Origin: Nocardia brasiliensis ATCC 700358 | GTDB taxonomy: Bacteria; Actinomycetota; Actinomycetes; Mycobacteriales; Mycobacteriaceae | NCBI RefSeq assembly: GCF_000250675.2 | Contig: NC_018681.1 | Span: 6,696,001 to 6,760,000, forward strand | Direction: 5' to 3' | Length of the DNA stretch: 64,000 nt | Part shown: one piece after another, positions 1-8,512 of the stretch | Position numbering within the stretch: the first letter of the stretch is position 1 | Layout: every line of letters begins with the position of its first letter | The notes under the pieces: generated by a model | Databases searched by the model: none | The model's input: the letters and a program-made list of their open reading frames with translations, nothing else | What the model was told of the DNA's origin: nothing | Translations under genes and position numbers: made by a program

Positions 1-1473
1 ATCGTAGTGCTTGCGAATCATTTTCATCACGATGAAGATCGCGACCATGGTCGCGATGGCGATGTAGGCGCCGGCGAAGAACTTGGTGATGAGCACGATG
101 ATCAGCACCGTGCCGGTGGCGGTGAGGCCGACCGCGTTGATCACGCGGGACCGCTTCATCCGCGCCCGCTGCGCCGGATCGGTTTCGGTGCGCAGCAACC
201 GGGTCCAGTGCCGCAGCATGCCGGTCTGGCTGAGCACGAACGACACGAACACGCCGACGATGTAGAGCTGGATGAGCTTGGTCACCTCGGCGCCGAACAG
301 CACGACGAACGCGATCGCCGCGCCGGAGAGGAACAGGATGCCGTTGCTGAACGCCAGCCGGTCACCGCGGGTGTGCAGCTGCCGGGGCAGGTAACGGTCT
401 TGCGCCAGAATAGATCCGAGCACCGGGAACCCGTTGAACGCGGTGTTCGCGGCGAGCACGAGGATCAGCGCGGTCACCGTGGTGATGAAGAAGAACCCGA
501 TCGGGAACCCGTGGAACACGGTCTCGGCGAGCTGCGCGATCAGCGTCTTCTGGTGGTATCCGGCCGGCGCACCGATCAGGTCGGACTCGTTGTGCGCGTA
601 TACGACCTTGATCTTCTGCGCCAGGATGATGATGCCCATCAGCAGCACGACCGCGATCGTGCCGAGCATTAGCAGCGTGGTGGCGGCGTTGCGCGACTTG
701 GGCTTCCGGAACGCGGGCACACCGTTGCTGATCGCCTCGACACCGGTGAGCGCCGCACACCCGGAGGAGAACGAGCGGGCGATCAAAAAGGCGAAGGCGA
801 GTCCGTACAGGTGCTCGTCCTCCGCCTTCAAGCCGAATCCCGCCGATTCGGCCTGTAGATCGTCGCCGAGCACGAAGATGCGGAACAGTCCCCAGCCGAG
901 CATGACGAACATGCCGAGGATGAAGGCGTAGGTCGGGATCGCGAACGCGGTGCCCGATTCCCGCACGCCGCGCAGGTTGATCGCGGTGAGCACGGCGATG
1001 GCGACCACGGCGAACAACACCTTGTGCGTGGCCACGAACGGGATGGCGGAGCCGATGTTGGAGGCGGCCGAGGAGATCGACACGGCCACGGTGAGCACGT
1101 AGTCCACGAGGAGCGCGCTGCCGACGGTCAATCCGGCCGTCGGGCCGAGGTTGGTGGTCGCGACCTCGTAGTCGCCGCCCCCGGACGGGTAGGCGTGCAC
1201 GTTCTGCCGGTAGCTGGCCACCACCACGGCCATCACGAACGCGACGGCCAAACCGACCCAGGGAGCGTAGATGTAAGCGGAGATGCCCGCGGCGGAGAGC
1301 ACCAGGAAGATTTCCTCCGGCGCGTAGGCCACCGAGGACATCGCATCGGAGGCGAACACCGGGAGCGCGATGCGCTTCGGCAGCAGGGTATGGCCAAGCG
1401 AATCACTACGGAAAGGCCTGCCCAGCAGCACTCGTTTCGCTGCCGTCGTCAACTTGGACACTGGAGCGAGCAT
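1..1473 (-). CDS. APC-family amino acid permease (3' end beyond window)
   Basis: The reverse strand reads from ATG at 1473 (MLAPVSKLTTAAKRVLLGRP) to the left edge without a stop, giving 491 residues; the C-terminal part lies outside. The product is a polytopic inner-membrane transporter with the APC-type first helix region (ASDAMSSVAYAPEEI, then hydrophobic segments) and roughly a dozen hydrophobic stretches. It resembles the long permease that lies divergently beside the trk pair in mycobacteria (Rv2690c), which fits the position here. The substrate cannot be inferred. The divergent trkA start is about 230 bp away, so the two share an intergenic control region. Confidence 0.85.
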   Translation of the reverse strand, partial: MLAPVSKLTTAAKRVLLGRPFRSDSLGHTLLPKRIALPVFASDAMSSVAYAPEEIFLVLSAAGISAYIYAPWVGLAVAFVMAVVVASYRQNVHAYPSGGGDYEVATTNLGPTAGLTVGSALLVDYVLTVAVSISSAASNIGSAIPFVATHKVLFAVVAIAVLTAINLRGVRESGTAFAIPTYAFILGMFVMLGWGLFRIFVLGDDLQAESAGFGLKAEDEHLYGLAFAFLIARSFSSGCAALTGVEAISNGVPAFRKPKSRNAATTLLMLGTIAVVLLMGIIILAQKIKVVYAHNESDLIGAPAGYHQKTLIAQLAETVFHGFPIGFFFITTVTALILVLAANTAFNGFPVLGSILAQDRYLPRQLHTRGDRLAFSNGILFLSGAAIAFVVLFGAEVTKLIQLYIVGVFVSFVLSQTGMLRHWTRLLRTETDPAQRARMKRSRVINAVGLTATGTVLIIVLITKFFAGAYIAIATMVAIFIVMKMIRKHYD

Positions 1474-1701
1474 AGCGGCACCATCGCCGTATCCGGACTC
1501 GCCAGGCGCTGTGTAACCACGCAGCAACCCTGACGCGCGGCGTTTCGGCGCACGCGGCGGCACAGTTGTGTTGCGCACGCGACTGTCAGGTTTGGCGCGG
1601 GGGTGGAGGGGGAACGTGGCCGATGGAATCATTCGACAGGTACCGTTCGACCGGATAATGAGCAGACCGAACACCACGGTTCCAGGAACGAGGGTTGCAC
1701 G

Positions 1702-2367
1702 GTGTACGTAGTGGTCATGGGGTGTGGGCGCGTCGGTTCGGCGCTGGCTCGCGCCCTGGTGCGGGTGGGCCACGAGGTCACGGTGATCGACCGGGACTCC
1801 GCCGCCTTCCTGCGGCTCGGCTCGGATTTCCCGGGCGAGCGAATCACCGGCGTCGGCTTCGACCGAGATGTGCTGGTGCGGGCGGGAATCGAACGGGCGG
1901 ACGCGTTCGCCGCGGTCTCCTCCGGGGACAACTCCAACATCATCTCCGCCCGGGTGGCGCGGGAGATGTTCGGCGTCGAGCGGGTGGTCGCCCGCATCTA
2001 CGACGCGAAACGCGCCGCGGTGTACGAGCGGCTCGGCATCCCGACCATCGCGACGGTGCCGTGGACCACCGACCGCTTCCTGCGCACGCTCATCAGCGAC
2101 AGCAGCACCACCACCTGGCGCGATCCCACCGGCACGGTCGCAGTTACCCCGCTGCCCCTGCACGAGGACTGGTACGGACGCACCGTCCGGGATCTGGAGC
2201 AGGCGGTCGGGATCCGGGTCGCGTTCATCATCCGGTTCGGCCAGGGCCTGCTGCCCGACAGCAAGACCATCGTGCAGGCCGACGATCTCGTCTACGTCGC
2301 CGCGACATCCGGTTCGGTGGGCGAGGCCATCGCGCTGGCAGGCAAGCCCCCCGTGAGCGAGGACTGA
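1702..2367 (+). CDS. trkA: TrkA-type K+ uptake regulatory protein (CeoB-like)
   Basis: A 221-residue cytoplasmic NAD-binding RCK protein. The N-terminal Rossmann motif GCGRVGSALARAL is followed by the acidic end of beta-2 (VIDRD); residues about 1-125 are TrkA_N and about 140-215 TrkA_C. GTG at 1702 is chosen because it gives the family N-terminus VYVVVMGCG and has an AGGAACGAGG-type ribosome site upstream; the open frame reaches back to 1603 but that part is unlike the family. It precedes a second TrkA-type gene by two bases, as in the mycobacterial ceoB-ceoC pair, and probably gates a potassium channel or transporter encoded elsewhere. Confidence 0.9.
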   Translation: MYVVVMGCGRVGSALARALVRVGHEVTVIDRDSAAFLRLGSDFPGERITGVGFDRDVLVRAGIERADAFAAVSSGDNSNIISARVAREMFGVERVVARIYDAKRAAVYERLGIPTIATVPWTTDRFLRTLISDSSTTTWRDPTGTVAVTPLPLHEDWYGRTVRDLEQAVGIRVAFIIRFGQGLLPDSKTIVQADDLVYVAATSGSVGEAIALAGKPPVSED

Positions 2368-2369
2368 AC

Positions 2370-3041
2370 ATGAAGGTGGCCATCGCAGGCGCAGGCGCCG
2401 TCGGCCGATCCATCGCCAGGGAACTCCTGCGCGGCGGGCACAGCGTCATGCTGCTGGAGCGCCAGCTCGACCATATCGACCCGGAGGCGATCCCGGACGC
2501 CGTCTGGGTGCACGCCGACGCCTGCGAGCTGGCGCTGCTCGAGGACGCGGGCCTGGAAACCTACGAGGTGGTCATCGCCGCCACCGGCGACGACAAGACG
2601 AACGTGGTGCACAGCCTGCTCGCCAAGACCGAGTTCGGTGTGCGCCGGGTGGTGGCCCGGGTGAACGATCCGCGCAACGAGTGGCTGTTCGACAGTTCCT
2701 GGGGTGTCGACGTCGCGGTGTCCACGCCACGGCTGCTGGCCTCGCTGGTCGAAGAAGCGGTGACGGTGGGCGATCTGGTGCGGCTGATGACGCTGCGCCA
2801 GGGTCAGGCGAATCTGGTCGAGATCACGCTGCCCGGCGATACCGCCCTCGCCGGAAAGCCGGTGCGCACGCTCACCCTGCCGCGCGACGCCGCCCTGGTG
2901 ACGATCCTGCGCGGCGGCCGGGTGATCGTGCCGCAGCCCGACGATCCGTTCGAGGGCGACGACGAGCTGTTGTTCGTGACCTCGGTGGAGGCGGAGGAGG
3001 ACCTGCGGGTCGAACTCGCCAACCACGGCATCAAGCCTTGA
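2370..3041 (+). CDS. trkB: TrkA-type K+ uptake regulatory protein (CeoC-like)
   Basis: A 223-residue RCK protein, second of the Trk pair. It begins MKVAIAGAGAVGRSIAREL, a GxGxxG dinucleotide-binding motif, with the beta-2 acidic residue in LLERQ and a TrkA_C domain from about residue 140 (VEITLPGDTALAGKPVRTL). The start ATG lies two bases after the stop of trkA, so the two are almost certainly translated from one message. The expected role is nucleotide-dependent regulation of K+ flux together with the first protein. No transmembrane subunit lies next to it. Confidence 0.9.
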   Translation: MKVAIAGAGAVGRSIARELLRGGHSVMLLERQLDHIDPEAIPDAVWVHADACELALLEDAGLETYEVVIAATGDDKTNVVHSLLAKTEFGVRRVVARVNDPRNEWLFDSSWGVDVAVSTPRLLASLVEEAVTVGDLVRLMTLRQGQANLVEITLPGDTALAGKPVRTLTLPRDAALVTILRGGRVIVPQPDDPFEGDDELLFVTSVEAEEDLRVELANHGIKP

Positions 3042-3079
3042 CTCCCCGACAGGGCTGATGCGCGACGGTCGCGAACGAA

Positions 3080-3706
3080 CTACGCGGCCAGCTTCAGTTC
3101 CGCGCGCAGCTTGTTCAGCGCGCGATGCTGCATCACCCGGACGACGCCCGGGCTGGTGCCGATCGCCTCGGCGGTCTGCGCGGCCGACCAGCCGAGCACG
3201 ATCCGCATGACCAGCACCTCACGATGCGCGGGGGCGAGGATCTTCATGAGTTCCCGGGTGGCCGCGCGCCGTTCGGACGCCAGCGCCCACTCCTCCGGAC
3301 CGGCGGCGGTCGACGGCGCGTCCGGCATTTCCGCCATCGGATAGGTGGGGTGCTGCTGCGAGCGCCGGAACGCGTCGGACACCTTGTTCGCCGCGATGCC
3401 GTAGACGAAAGCGAGGAAGGACTTGCCCTGGTCCCGATAGCGCGGGATGGCGTTCACGGTGGCGATCAGGATCTCCTGCACCACATCGTCGGCGGTGACT
3501 TGCAGATGAGCCGTATTACCAAGGCGCGCACCGCAATACCGGCGAACCAGCGGATGGACGATGCGGACGATCTCGCTGACCGCGCCGCGATCGCCCGCCG
3601 CCGCGGGACCGATCAGTTTGTCCAGTTCGGCGCCGACCCGGCGGCTCTCCGACAGGGCCGGATGGTGGTTCTTCGACGGTGCTGCGGTCTTGTGCTCGGG
3701 GGCCAC
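3080..3706 (-). CDS. SigD/ShbA-like sigma-70 family factor
   Basis: A 208-residue sigma factor. Region 2 is seen in VTADDVVQEILIATVNAIPRY and SFLAFVYGIAANKVSDAFRR; region 4 is seen in LAPAHREVLVMRIVLGWSAAQ followed by the helix-turn-helix TAEAIGTSPGVVRVMQHRAL. Composition and length match the M. tuberculosis SigD and Streptomyces ShbA group. GTG at 3706 is preferred, with AAGGAC about a dozen bases upstream, although the frame stays open to 3922. No anti-sigma gene is adjacent. In mycobacteria sigD is not in the trk neighbourhood, so this appears to be an insertion or rearrangement in the conserved block. A 7-bp-arm hairpin at 3793-3810 lies about 90 bases upstream. Confidence 0.8.
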   Translation of the reverse strand: MAPEHKTAAPSKNHHPALSESRRVGAELDKLIGPAAAGDRGAVSEIVRIVHPLVRRYCGARLGNTAHLQVTADDVVQEILIATVNAIPRYRDQGKSFLAFVYGIAANKVSDAFRRSQQHPTYPMAEMPDAPSTAAGPEEWALASERRAATRELMKILAPAHREVLVMRIVLGWSAAQTAEAIGTSPGVVRVMQHRALNKLRAELKLAA

Positions 3707-3792
3707 GGTCCGAGTCCTTTCGTGCGATCGTGCGTGTTTTTCTCGACGCACTGATCGTCTGCCGAACTCGGGTCGCCTTCCAGGCACCCCAG

Positions 3793-3810
3793 GGTGGGTA
3801 ACCACCCACC
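3793..3810. other. Short hairpin upstream of the SigD-like gene
   Basis: GGTGGGT, four bases AACC, then ACCCACC form a perfect 7-bp-arm inverted repeat in the leader of the sigma-factor gene. It could be an operator or a leader structure. There is no T-run, so it is not a clear terminator of the upstream DUF3159 gene. Confidence 0.35.
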
Positions 3811-3850
3811 TCTGCGGTGGAATACACCCCACCCCCTGTGTTTTCGCAGG

Positions 3851-3966
3851 ACGCGCCCACAGGGTTAACGCGCCCGCACAGAACGCGCCCGCAGGGTTGA
3901 CGCGCAACGCAGGCTCGCCCACGGGGTTGAGGCGCTACGCGGGGTTGACGCGCTACGCGGGTTCGG
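3851..3966. repeat. Degenerate short repeats in the sigma-factor upstream gap
   Basis: The gap between the DUF3159 stop and the sigma-factor leader holds imperfect copies of units such as GCGCCCGCAGGGTTGACGC and GCTACGCGGGGTTGACGC, about 17-19 bases long. No gene is supported here. Confidence 0.5.
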
Positions 3967-4666
3967 CCGCGGCGGCGCCCCGGCGCACGGGCAGATGACC
4001 TGCGCGGCGCACCGCCCACACGGTGACCACCAGCGCGACCGCGGTGAGCGGCCAGCCCATCCCGATCCGGGCGACGGCGAGCCATCCGGTCCGGTCGGTG
4101 TCGTAGAGCTGGGACTGCACCAGGTAGCGCGCGCCGAACACGACCACCCACGTGGTGGTCGCGAGGTAGTAGAGGCGCTGCACGCGACGATCCGAGCGCC
4201 ACTCGGTGCCGTGTCCGTTGAGCACCCCCCAGATCACGCCTACGAGCGGCCAGCGCACCAGCATCGACACCAGGAACACGCCCGCGTACACCAGGCTGGT
4301 GTAGATGCCGAACAGGAAGAAGCCCTTCGCCTCCCCCATCCGATAGGCGATGAACGCGCAGATGCCGACACCGAGGAAGCCGGAGATGGCGGGCTGGATG
4401 GGGCTGCGCCGGACGAGCCGCCAGATCAGGATCAGCGCAGCGACACCGAGCGCGGCCCAGATGGCGGCGGTGAGGCCCGCGAACCCGTTCACGGGGACGA
4501 AGACGACAACGGGGACTGTCGAAGAGATCAGGCCGCTGAACCCGCCGAGCTGCTCGAGCAGCGTCTGCTCGGCGACTGCTTCGTCAGGGTCGACCTGGTC
4601 CGGGTCGAGAGCCGTTGCGGGCTCGGTCTGTTCGCCTGGGGCGGCGTTGTCGTTGCTCGATGGCAT
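3953..4666 (-). CDS. DUF3159 integral membrane protein
   Basis: A 237-residue membrane protein whose acidic N-terminus (about 30 residues) is followed by about six hydrophobic segments, for example VVVFVPVNGFAGLTAAIWAA and GVAALILIW. It matches the DUF3159 family (M. tuberculosis Rv2693c), which sits at this place after ceoBC and beside the OB-fold protein gene. Function is unknown. Start ATG 4666 lies three bases after the stop of the upstream OB-fold gene, so the two are one operon. The C-terminus is Arg/Ala-rich and cytoplasmic-looking. Confidence 0.85.
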   Translation of the reverse strand: MPSSNDNAAPGEQTEPATALDPDQVDPDEAVAEQTLLEQLGGFSGLISSTVPVVVFVPVNGFAGLTAAIWAALGVAALILIWRLVRRSPIQPAISGFLGVGICAFIAYRMGEAKGFFLFGIYTSLVYAGVFLVSMLVRWPLVGVIWGVLNGHGTEWRSDRRVQRLYYLATTTWVVVFGARYLVQSQLYDTDRTGWLAVARIGMGWPLTAVALVVTVWAVRRAGHLPVRRGAAAAEPA

Positions 4667-4669
4667 ACG

Positions 4670-5047
4670 TCAGCTGTTCCCGCGCAATTCGTAGTAGGGG
4701 TTGTAGATCACTTTGCGGCCGTCTCGATCGCCGACCCGGCCGCGCACCAAGATACGTCGCCCCGGTTCGATACCGGGAATGCGCCGGCGGCCGATCCACA
4801 CCAGGGTGATGGCATCGGTGCCGTCGAAGAACTCCGCCTGCACACTGGCGCCCGCGGACTTCGGACACGCTTCGACGCTGCGTAGCCTACCGAGCATGGT
4901 GGCCTCGTCGCCGCGGCGACACTCCGAGGCCCGGCACGCGCCGGAGGCCTCGGATTTCTCGGCGAGTTCTTCTGCGTCCAACTGGTCGATATCTTCGGTC
5001 AGTCTGCGGCCCAGACGTCGAAAATACCCTGAGGCTGCGGATGACAT
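4670..5047 (-). CDS. Small OB-fold nucleic-acid-binding domain protein
   Basis: A 125-residue protein beginning MSSAASGYFRRLGRRLTEDI, with an OB-fold barrel in the second half (ATMLGRLRSVEACP, ITLVWIGRRRIPGIEPGRRI and LVRGRVGDRDGRKVIYNPYY). It corresponds to Rv2694c of M. tuberculosis by position and sequence style. ATG 5047 is chosen because it gives the family N-terminus; the frame is open to 5137. It may bind single-stranded nucleic acid by analogy with RecG or aspartyl-tRNA-synthetase OB domains, but its role is unknown. It is followed within three bases by the DUF3159 gene. Confidence 0.8.
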   Translation of the reverse strand: MSSAASGYFRRLGRRLTEDIDQLDAEELAEKSEASGACRASECRRGDEATMLGRLRSVEACPKSAGASVQAEFFDGTDAITLVWIGRRRIPGIEPGRRILVRGRVGDRDGRKVIYNPYYELRGNS

Positions 5048-5142
5048 TTCGCACGCTCTCCTGCATAGAGCAGACAGTGTGGGTCGCACACCATCGTGGT
5101 TTCCACATACGACCGGCTGTGGCCGTACCCCCGCCACTGTAG

Positions 5143-5898
5143 ATGCACCAGAGCACCCCCGCTACGCTCGGACCGGTGTTCGACTCCCCACACTCCGTGT
5201 CGCCCGCTCAGGTCGTCGTGGCCTTGCCCGGCAGCGGATCCGACGCGGATTTCGCCCGGCGCGCCTTCGAACCGGCGGGCAGAGCGCGCCGTCTCGACGT
5301 GGTCGCGGTACAGCCGGACCCCGCCGCCGTCGTCGCGAGTTATCGGGCTGCGCTCGAGGCCGCGGCCGCGACGGGTCCCGTTGTTGTGGCGGGAATCTCG
5401 CTGGGCGCGGCGGTCGCGATCGAGTGGGCCGCCGAACATCCCGAGCTGACCGCAGGCGTGGTCGCGGCGCTGCCCGCGTGGACCGGTCCCGACACCGCCG
5501 CCTGCCCCGCCACCGTGAGCGCCGGGGTGACCGCGGCCCAATTGCGTGCCGACGGGCTCGACGCCGTGGTCGAGCGGATGCGGGCGAGCAGCCCCGCCTG
5601 GCTCGCCGACGCGCTCACCCAATCCTGGCGCGCGCAGTGGCCGGGCCTGCCCGACGCACTCGACGAGGCCGCCGAATACAAATGGCCGGATACCGAACGC
5701 CTCAGCGCGCTGGAGGTACCGGTGGCCGTGGTGACCGCGGTCGACGACCCGGTGCACCCGTTCGCCATCGCCGAAGAATGGGCCGCACTGATCCCCCGCT
5801 CCGCGATCCACCGCATCACCCTCGCCGAACTGGGCGCCGAACCGGCCGTCCTCGGCCACACCGGCTTCGCCGCCCTCACCCGCACCGGCGCCTTCTGA
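5143..5898 (+). CDS. Alpha/beta-hydrolase-like conserved protein
   Basis: A 251-residue protein with an alpha/beta-hydrolase layout: a first strand VVVALPGSGSDADF, a nucleophile elbow GISLG in VVVAGISLGAAVAIEWAAEH, and a late strand VPVAVVTAVDDPVHPFAIAEEW supplying a possible acid. A late His occurs in LGHTGFAAL. It corresponds in place to Rv2695. The substrate is unknown. GTG 5176 is an alternative start closer to the fold. It is divergent from the OB-fold operon and convergent with the DUF3710 gene across a dispersed hairpin element. Confidence 0.75.
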   Translation: MHQSTPATLGPVFDSPHSVSPAQVVVALPGSGSDADFARRAFEPAGRARRLDVVAVQPDPAAVVASYRAALEAAAATGPVVVAGISLGAAVAIEWAAEHPELTAGVVAALPAWTGPDTAACPATVSAGVTAAQLRADGLDAVVERMRASSPAWLADALTQSWRAQWPGLPDALDEAAEYKWPDTERLSALEVPVAVVTAVDDPVHPFAIAEEWAALIPRSAIHRITLAELGAEPAVLGHTGFAALTRTGAF

Positions 5899-5989
5899 GC
5901 GTCGCCTGCCGAATCAGGCAGGCGTGCAACGAATCTGGGGCGCGAACCTGGCGCACGCAGGGATGGGCGCGTTCCCCAGTTGGTCGGCC

Positions 5990-6050
5990 GATCGCCAGGT
6001 AATGGTTGCGGTATCGGCCGAGAGGCTTCCGCCACCATTACCTGGTGATC
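5990..6050. repeat. Dispersed hairpin element family A, copy 1
   Basis: Inverted arms 5990-6011 (GATC, CCAGGTAATGG, then GCGG) and 6029-6050 pair with one or two mismatches around a loop of type TATCGGCCGAGAGGCTT. The same design recurs at 34823-34883, 60461-60520 and 61414-61494. It lies in a convergent intergenic gap of about 280 bases that holds no gene. Confidence 0.75.
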
Positions 6051-6179
6051 AACTGACCAGTAGCGACCGCGCGCGATATCGCCGGGGGAAGCGCACCAGC
6101 TCGGCGGCCGAGGTGCCGCGGTCGACCGGACTGCGTCCATCCGCGCGAATCGGACTGTGCGGGTTCGGGTTTCGGCGCG

Positions 6180-7028
6180 CTAGTTCAGGCCCAGCTGCTG
6201 CATGGCGGAACCGTCGGCGCCGCGGCGCGGACCCTCCGGCAGCCGCGGCGGCAGCTGGGGGGTGGCTTGCGCTTGCGCCTGGGCCGCCAGCTGCTGCTGT
6301 TGCGCGTCGACCTGGGCCTGATGGGCCGCGGCCAGCTGTTCGGCGAGTTCCTGCGGCAGTACCACGGGCAGCGGCTCGCGCACCGGCAGCGGGTCGTCGC
6401 CGCGGCGGATCACGGTCTCGCGCAGGATCGCCCGGGCCGCAGCGACCAGCGGGCTGCCGTCGTTCGCCGCACCGGACGGGCCGGCCGCGACCAAACGCAC
6501 CATCCAGCGCGGTCCGTCGACACCGATGAACCGCAGATCGGCGCCCTCGGTGACGGCCAGCAGTTCGCGACCCCACGGACCGGTCTCCACCGCGACCCGC
6601 GAACCGTCCTTGCGCAGCGAATCCGCGAGATCCGCGGCCACCGTGCGCCACTGGCCCGCCGACTTGGGGGCCGCGTACGCCGCGACGGTGATCCGGCCGT
6701 GTTCGGTCGCGAGGTGCACCGCCTGCGGTGCGCCGTCGGGCGTCATCTCGACCTGCAGCTGACCGCCCTGCGGCACGGGCAGGATCACCGAGCCCAGATC
6801 GAGCCGTTGCTCGGCGACCCGGTCCAGCAGGTCGGCCACATCGTCGTAGTCGTGCGGGCCGGACGGATGCTCGTCGGCGGCGGCGACATGGCGGCCGGCG
6901 GGCACGATCGGGTGCTCGTCGGTGTCGTAGTCGTCCTCGTCGTATTCCTCGACCTCGTCGTACTCGTCGGCCGGATACCGGTCGTCGTCGTAGTCCGCAG
7001 ACCGCTTCTTCTTTCCGAACAGTCCCAT
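6180..7028 (-). CDS. DUF3710 protein
   Basis: A 282-residue soluble protein beginning MGLFGKKKRS, followed by a strongly acidic stretch to about residue 60 and a globular domain with VAEQRLDLGSVILPVPQGG and LLAVTEGADLRFIGVDGPRW. It ends in a Gln/Ala-rich tail. This is the DUF3710 family (Rv2696c type) that accompanies dut in mycobacteria, with function unknown. Its ATG at 7028 shares its last coordinate with the stop codon of dut, so the pair is translationally coupled. Confidence 0.85.
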   Translation of the reverse strand: MGLFGKKKRSADYDDDRYPADEYDEVEEYDEDDYDTDEHPIVPAGRHVAAADEHPSGPHDYDDVADLLDRVAEQRLDLGSVILPVPQGGQLQVEMTPDGAPQAVHLATEHGRITVAAYAAPKSAGQWRTVAADLADSLRKDGSRVAVETGPWGRELLAVTEGADLRFIGVDGPRWMVRLVAAGPSGAANDGSPLVAAARAILRETVIRRGDDPLPVREPLPVVLPQELAEQLAAAHQAQVDAQQQQLAAQAQAQATPQLPPRLPEGPRRGADGSAMQQLGLN

Positions 7029-7519
7029 TACGCCTCCTTGCCGGCTGCCCGGCCCGCCCCGGTCAGACTCGCGTGACCGCCGCTGGACCCGTAACCGCCC
7101 GCGCCCCGGCTGGTTTCGTCGAGCGAGTCGACCTCGACGAAATCCACCAACTCGACCCGCTGCACCAGCAGCTGGGCGATCCGGTCGCCACGACGCAGCT
7201 CGATCGGCGTGCGCGGGTCATGGTTGATCAGGCACACCTTGATCTCGCCGCGGTAGCCGGCGTCGACGGTGCCCGGGGTGTTCACCACCGACAGACCGGC
7301 CTTCGCGGCCAGCCCCGACCGGGGGTGGATGAGACCGACCGTGCCGACCGGCAGCGCGATCGCGAGGCCGGTGCCGACCAACGCCCGCTCCCCCGGTTCC
7401 AGGATCACGTCGGCGGTGGTGCACAGGTCGACGCCCGCGTCGCCGTGGTGGGCGCGCGTCGGCAAGGGAATGCCGGGATCGAGCCGCAGCACCGCTATCG
7501 GCGGCAGTTCATTACTCAC
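7028..7519 (-). CDS. dut: Deoxyuridine 5'-triphosphate nucleotidohydrolase
   Basis: A 163-residue trimeric dUTPase that hydrolyses dUTP to dUMP and pyrophosphate, keeping uracil out of DNA. All family motifs are present: GDAGVDL (motif 1), HPRSGLA (motif 2), NTPGTVDAGYRGE with the catalytic region Tyr (motif 3), RRGDRIAQLL (motif 4) and the C-terminal RGAGGYGSSGGH flap (motif 5). GTG 7519 is chosen: GGAGG lies about eight bases upstream and the protein starts VSNELPPIAV. The larger open frame upstream to 8032 is a shadow. It overlaps the DUF3710 start. Confidence 0.95.
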   Translation of the reverse strand: MSNELPPIAVLRLDPGIPLPTRAHHGDAGVDLCTTADVILEPGERALVGTGLAIALPVGTVGLIHPRSGLAAKAGLSVVNTPGTVDAGYRGEIKVCLINHDPRTPIELRRGDRIAQLLVQRVELVDFVEVDSLDETSRGAGGYGSSGGHASLTGAGRAAGKEA

Positions 7520-7648
7520 GATTCCGCCTCCGGGTACTCGGCTCCATCGTGAGCGGGACTCGGTGTGTCCATGGTTCGCTCGCTTCGCTCCCTCACGTTG
7601 GTCGAGCCTACGCGTACAGCTCGGACAGACGTGACTTAGTGTTGACTC

Positions 7649-8161
7649 GTGTCGGACCAGCCCAACCCAGTGACTATGGACGAGAAACAGCCGAGCCCGC
7701 AGCCGTACCGCGAGCGCCTCTGGGTGCCGCTGTGGTGGTGGCCGGTGGCCTTCGCCGTAACCGGCTTGCTGGCTGCCGAAATCCATATGGGCGCACCGGG
7801 TCTGCGCGCCTGGCTGCCTTACGTGCTGCTGTTCCCGGTACCGGTGTGGGTGCTGCTCTGGCTGAGCAGGCACCGGGTGGAGGTCGCGCCGGATTCCGCG
7901 GGCACGCTCGAACTGCGCGCCGACCGCGCCCACCTGCCGGTGAATTTCGTTGCCCGTGCGGCCGTCGTTGCCCACACGGCGAAAAGTGCGGCGCTGGGTC
8001 GCCAGCTCGACCCCGCCGCCTACGTACAGCACCGGCCGTGGATCGGGCCGATGGTGTTGCTCGTGCTCGACGATCCCGATGACCCGACGCCGTACTGGCT
8101 GGTCAGTACACGCAGGCCGGAACGGGTCCTGGCCGCGCTCGGAGTGCCGAGCGCGGGCTGA
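7649..8161 (+). CDS. DUF3093 membrane protein
   Basis: A 170-residue protein with two hydrophobic segments (about residues 30-50 and 57-75: LWVPLWWWPVAFAVTGLLAA and LPYVLLFPVPVWVLLWL) and a soluble C-terminal domain ending WLVSTRRPERVLAAL. It matches DUF3093 (Rv2698). Start is GTG at 7649. It is divergent from dut, as in mycobacteria. Function is unknown. Confidence 0.82.
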   Translation: MSDQPNPVTMDEKQPSPQPYRERLWVPLWWWPVAFAVTGLLAAEIHMGAPGLRAWLPYVLLFPVPVWVLLWLSRHRVEVAPDSAGTLELRADRAHLPVNFVARAAVVAHTAKSAALGRQLDPAAYVQHRPWIGPMVLLVLDDPDDPTPYWLVSTRRPERVLAALGVPSAG

Positions 8162-8209
8162 TGGCCTGAACCCTCATCGAGATCGTGGGCCGAGCGGGTG
8201 TGCTCGTGC

Positions 8210-8512
8210 TCAGGCCGCGCAGTCCATGCAAATCATCTGACCGCCCTTCTCGCTGGCCAGCCTGCTGCGGTGGTGCACGAGGAAACAGCTGGAGCAGGTG
8301 AACTCGTCGGCCTGCTTCGGGATCACCCGAACCGTCAGCACTTCCTCGGACAGGTCCGCGCCGGGAAGCTCGAACGACTCCGCGGTATCGGATTCGTCGA
8401 TATCCACGACGGCGGACTGTGCCTCGTTACGACGAGCCTTCAGCTCCTCCAGCGAATCTTCCGACACGTCGTCGGTTTCGGTGCGCCTCGGTGCGTCATA
8501 GTCGGTTGCCAT
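8210..8512 (-). CDS. DUF4193 zinc-ribbon protein
   Basis: A 100-residue acidic protein with two Cys pairs, TCSSCF and ICMDC, spaced as a zinc ribbon near the C-terminus. This is the DUF4193 family (Rv2699c), almost universal in actinobacteria and of unknown function. ATG 8512 gives the family start MATDYDAPRR. The gene is divergent from cei across about 490 bases. Confidence 0.88.
   Translation of the reverse strand: MATDYDAPRRTETDDVSEDSLEELKARRNEAQSAVVDIDESDTAESFELPGADLSEEVLTVRVIPKQADEFTCSSCFLVHHRSRLASEKGGQMICMDCAA

Noticed and set aside
1024..1533. Plus-strand frame opposite the permease gene
   Set aside because: Antisense to an unmistakable APC transporter; His/Gly/Arg-rich composition.
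1603..1701. Longer TrkA N-terminus from 1603
   Set aside because: The extra residues are unlike RCK proteins; GTG 1702 has a ribosome site and gives the family start.
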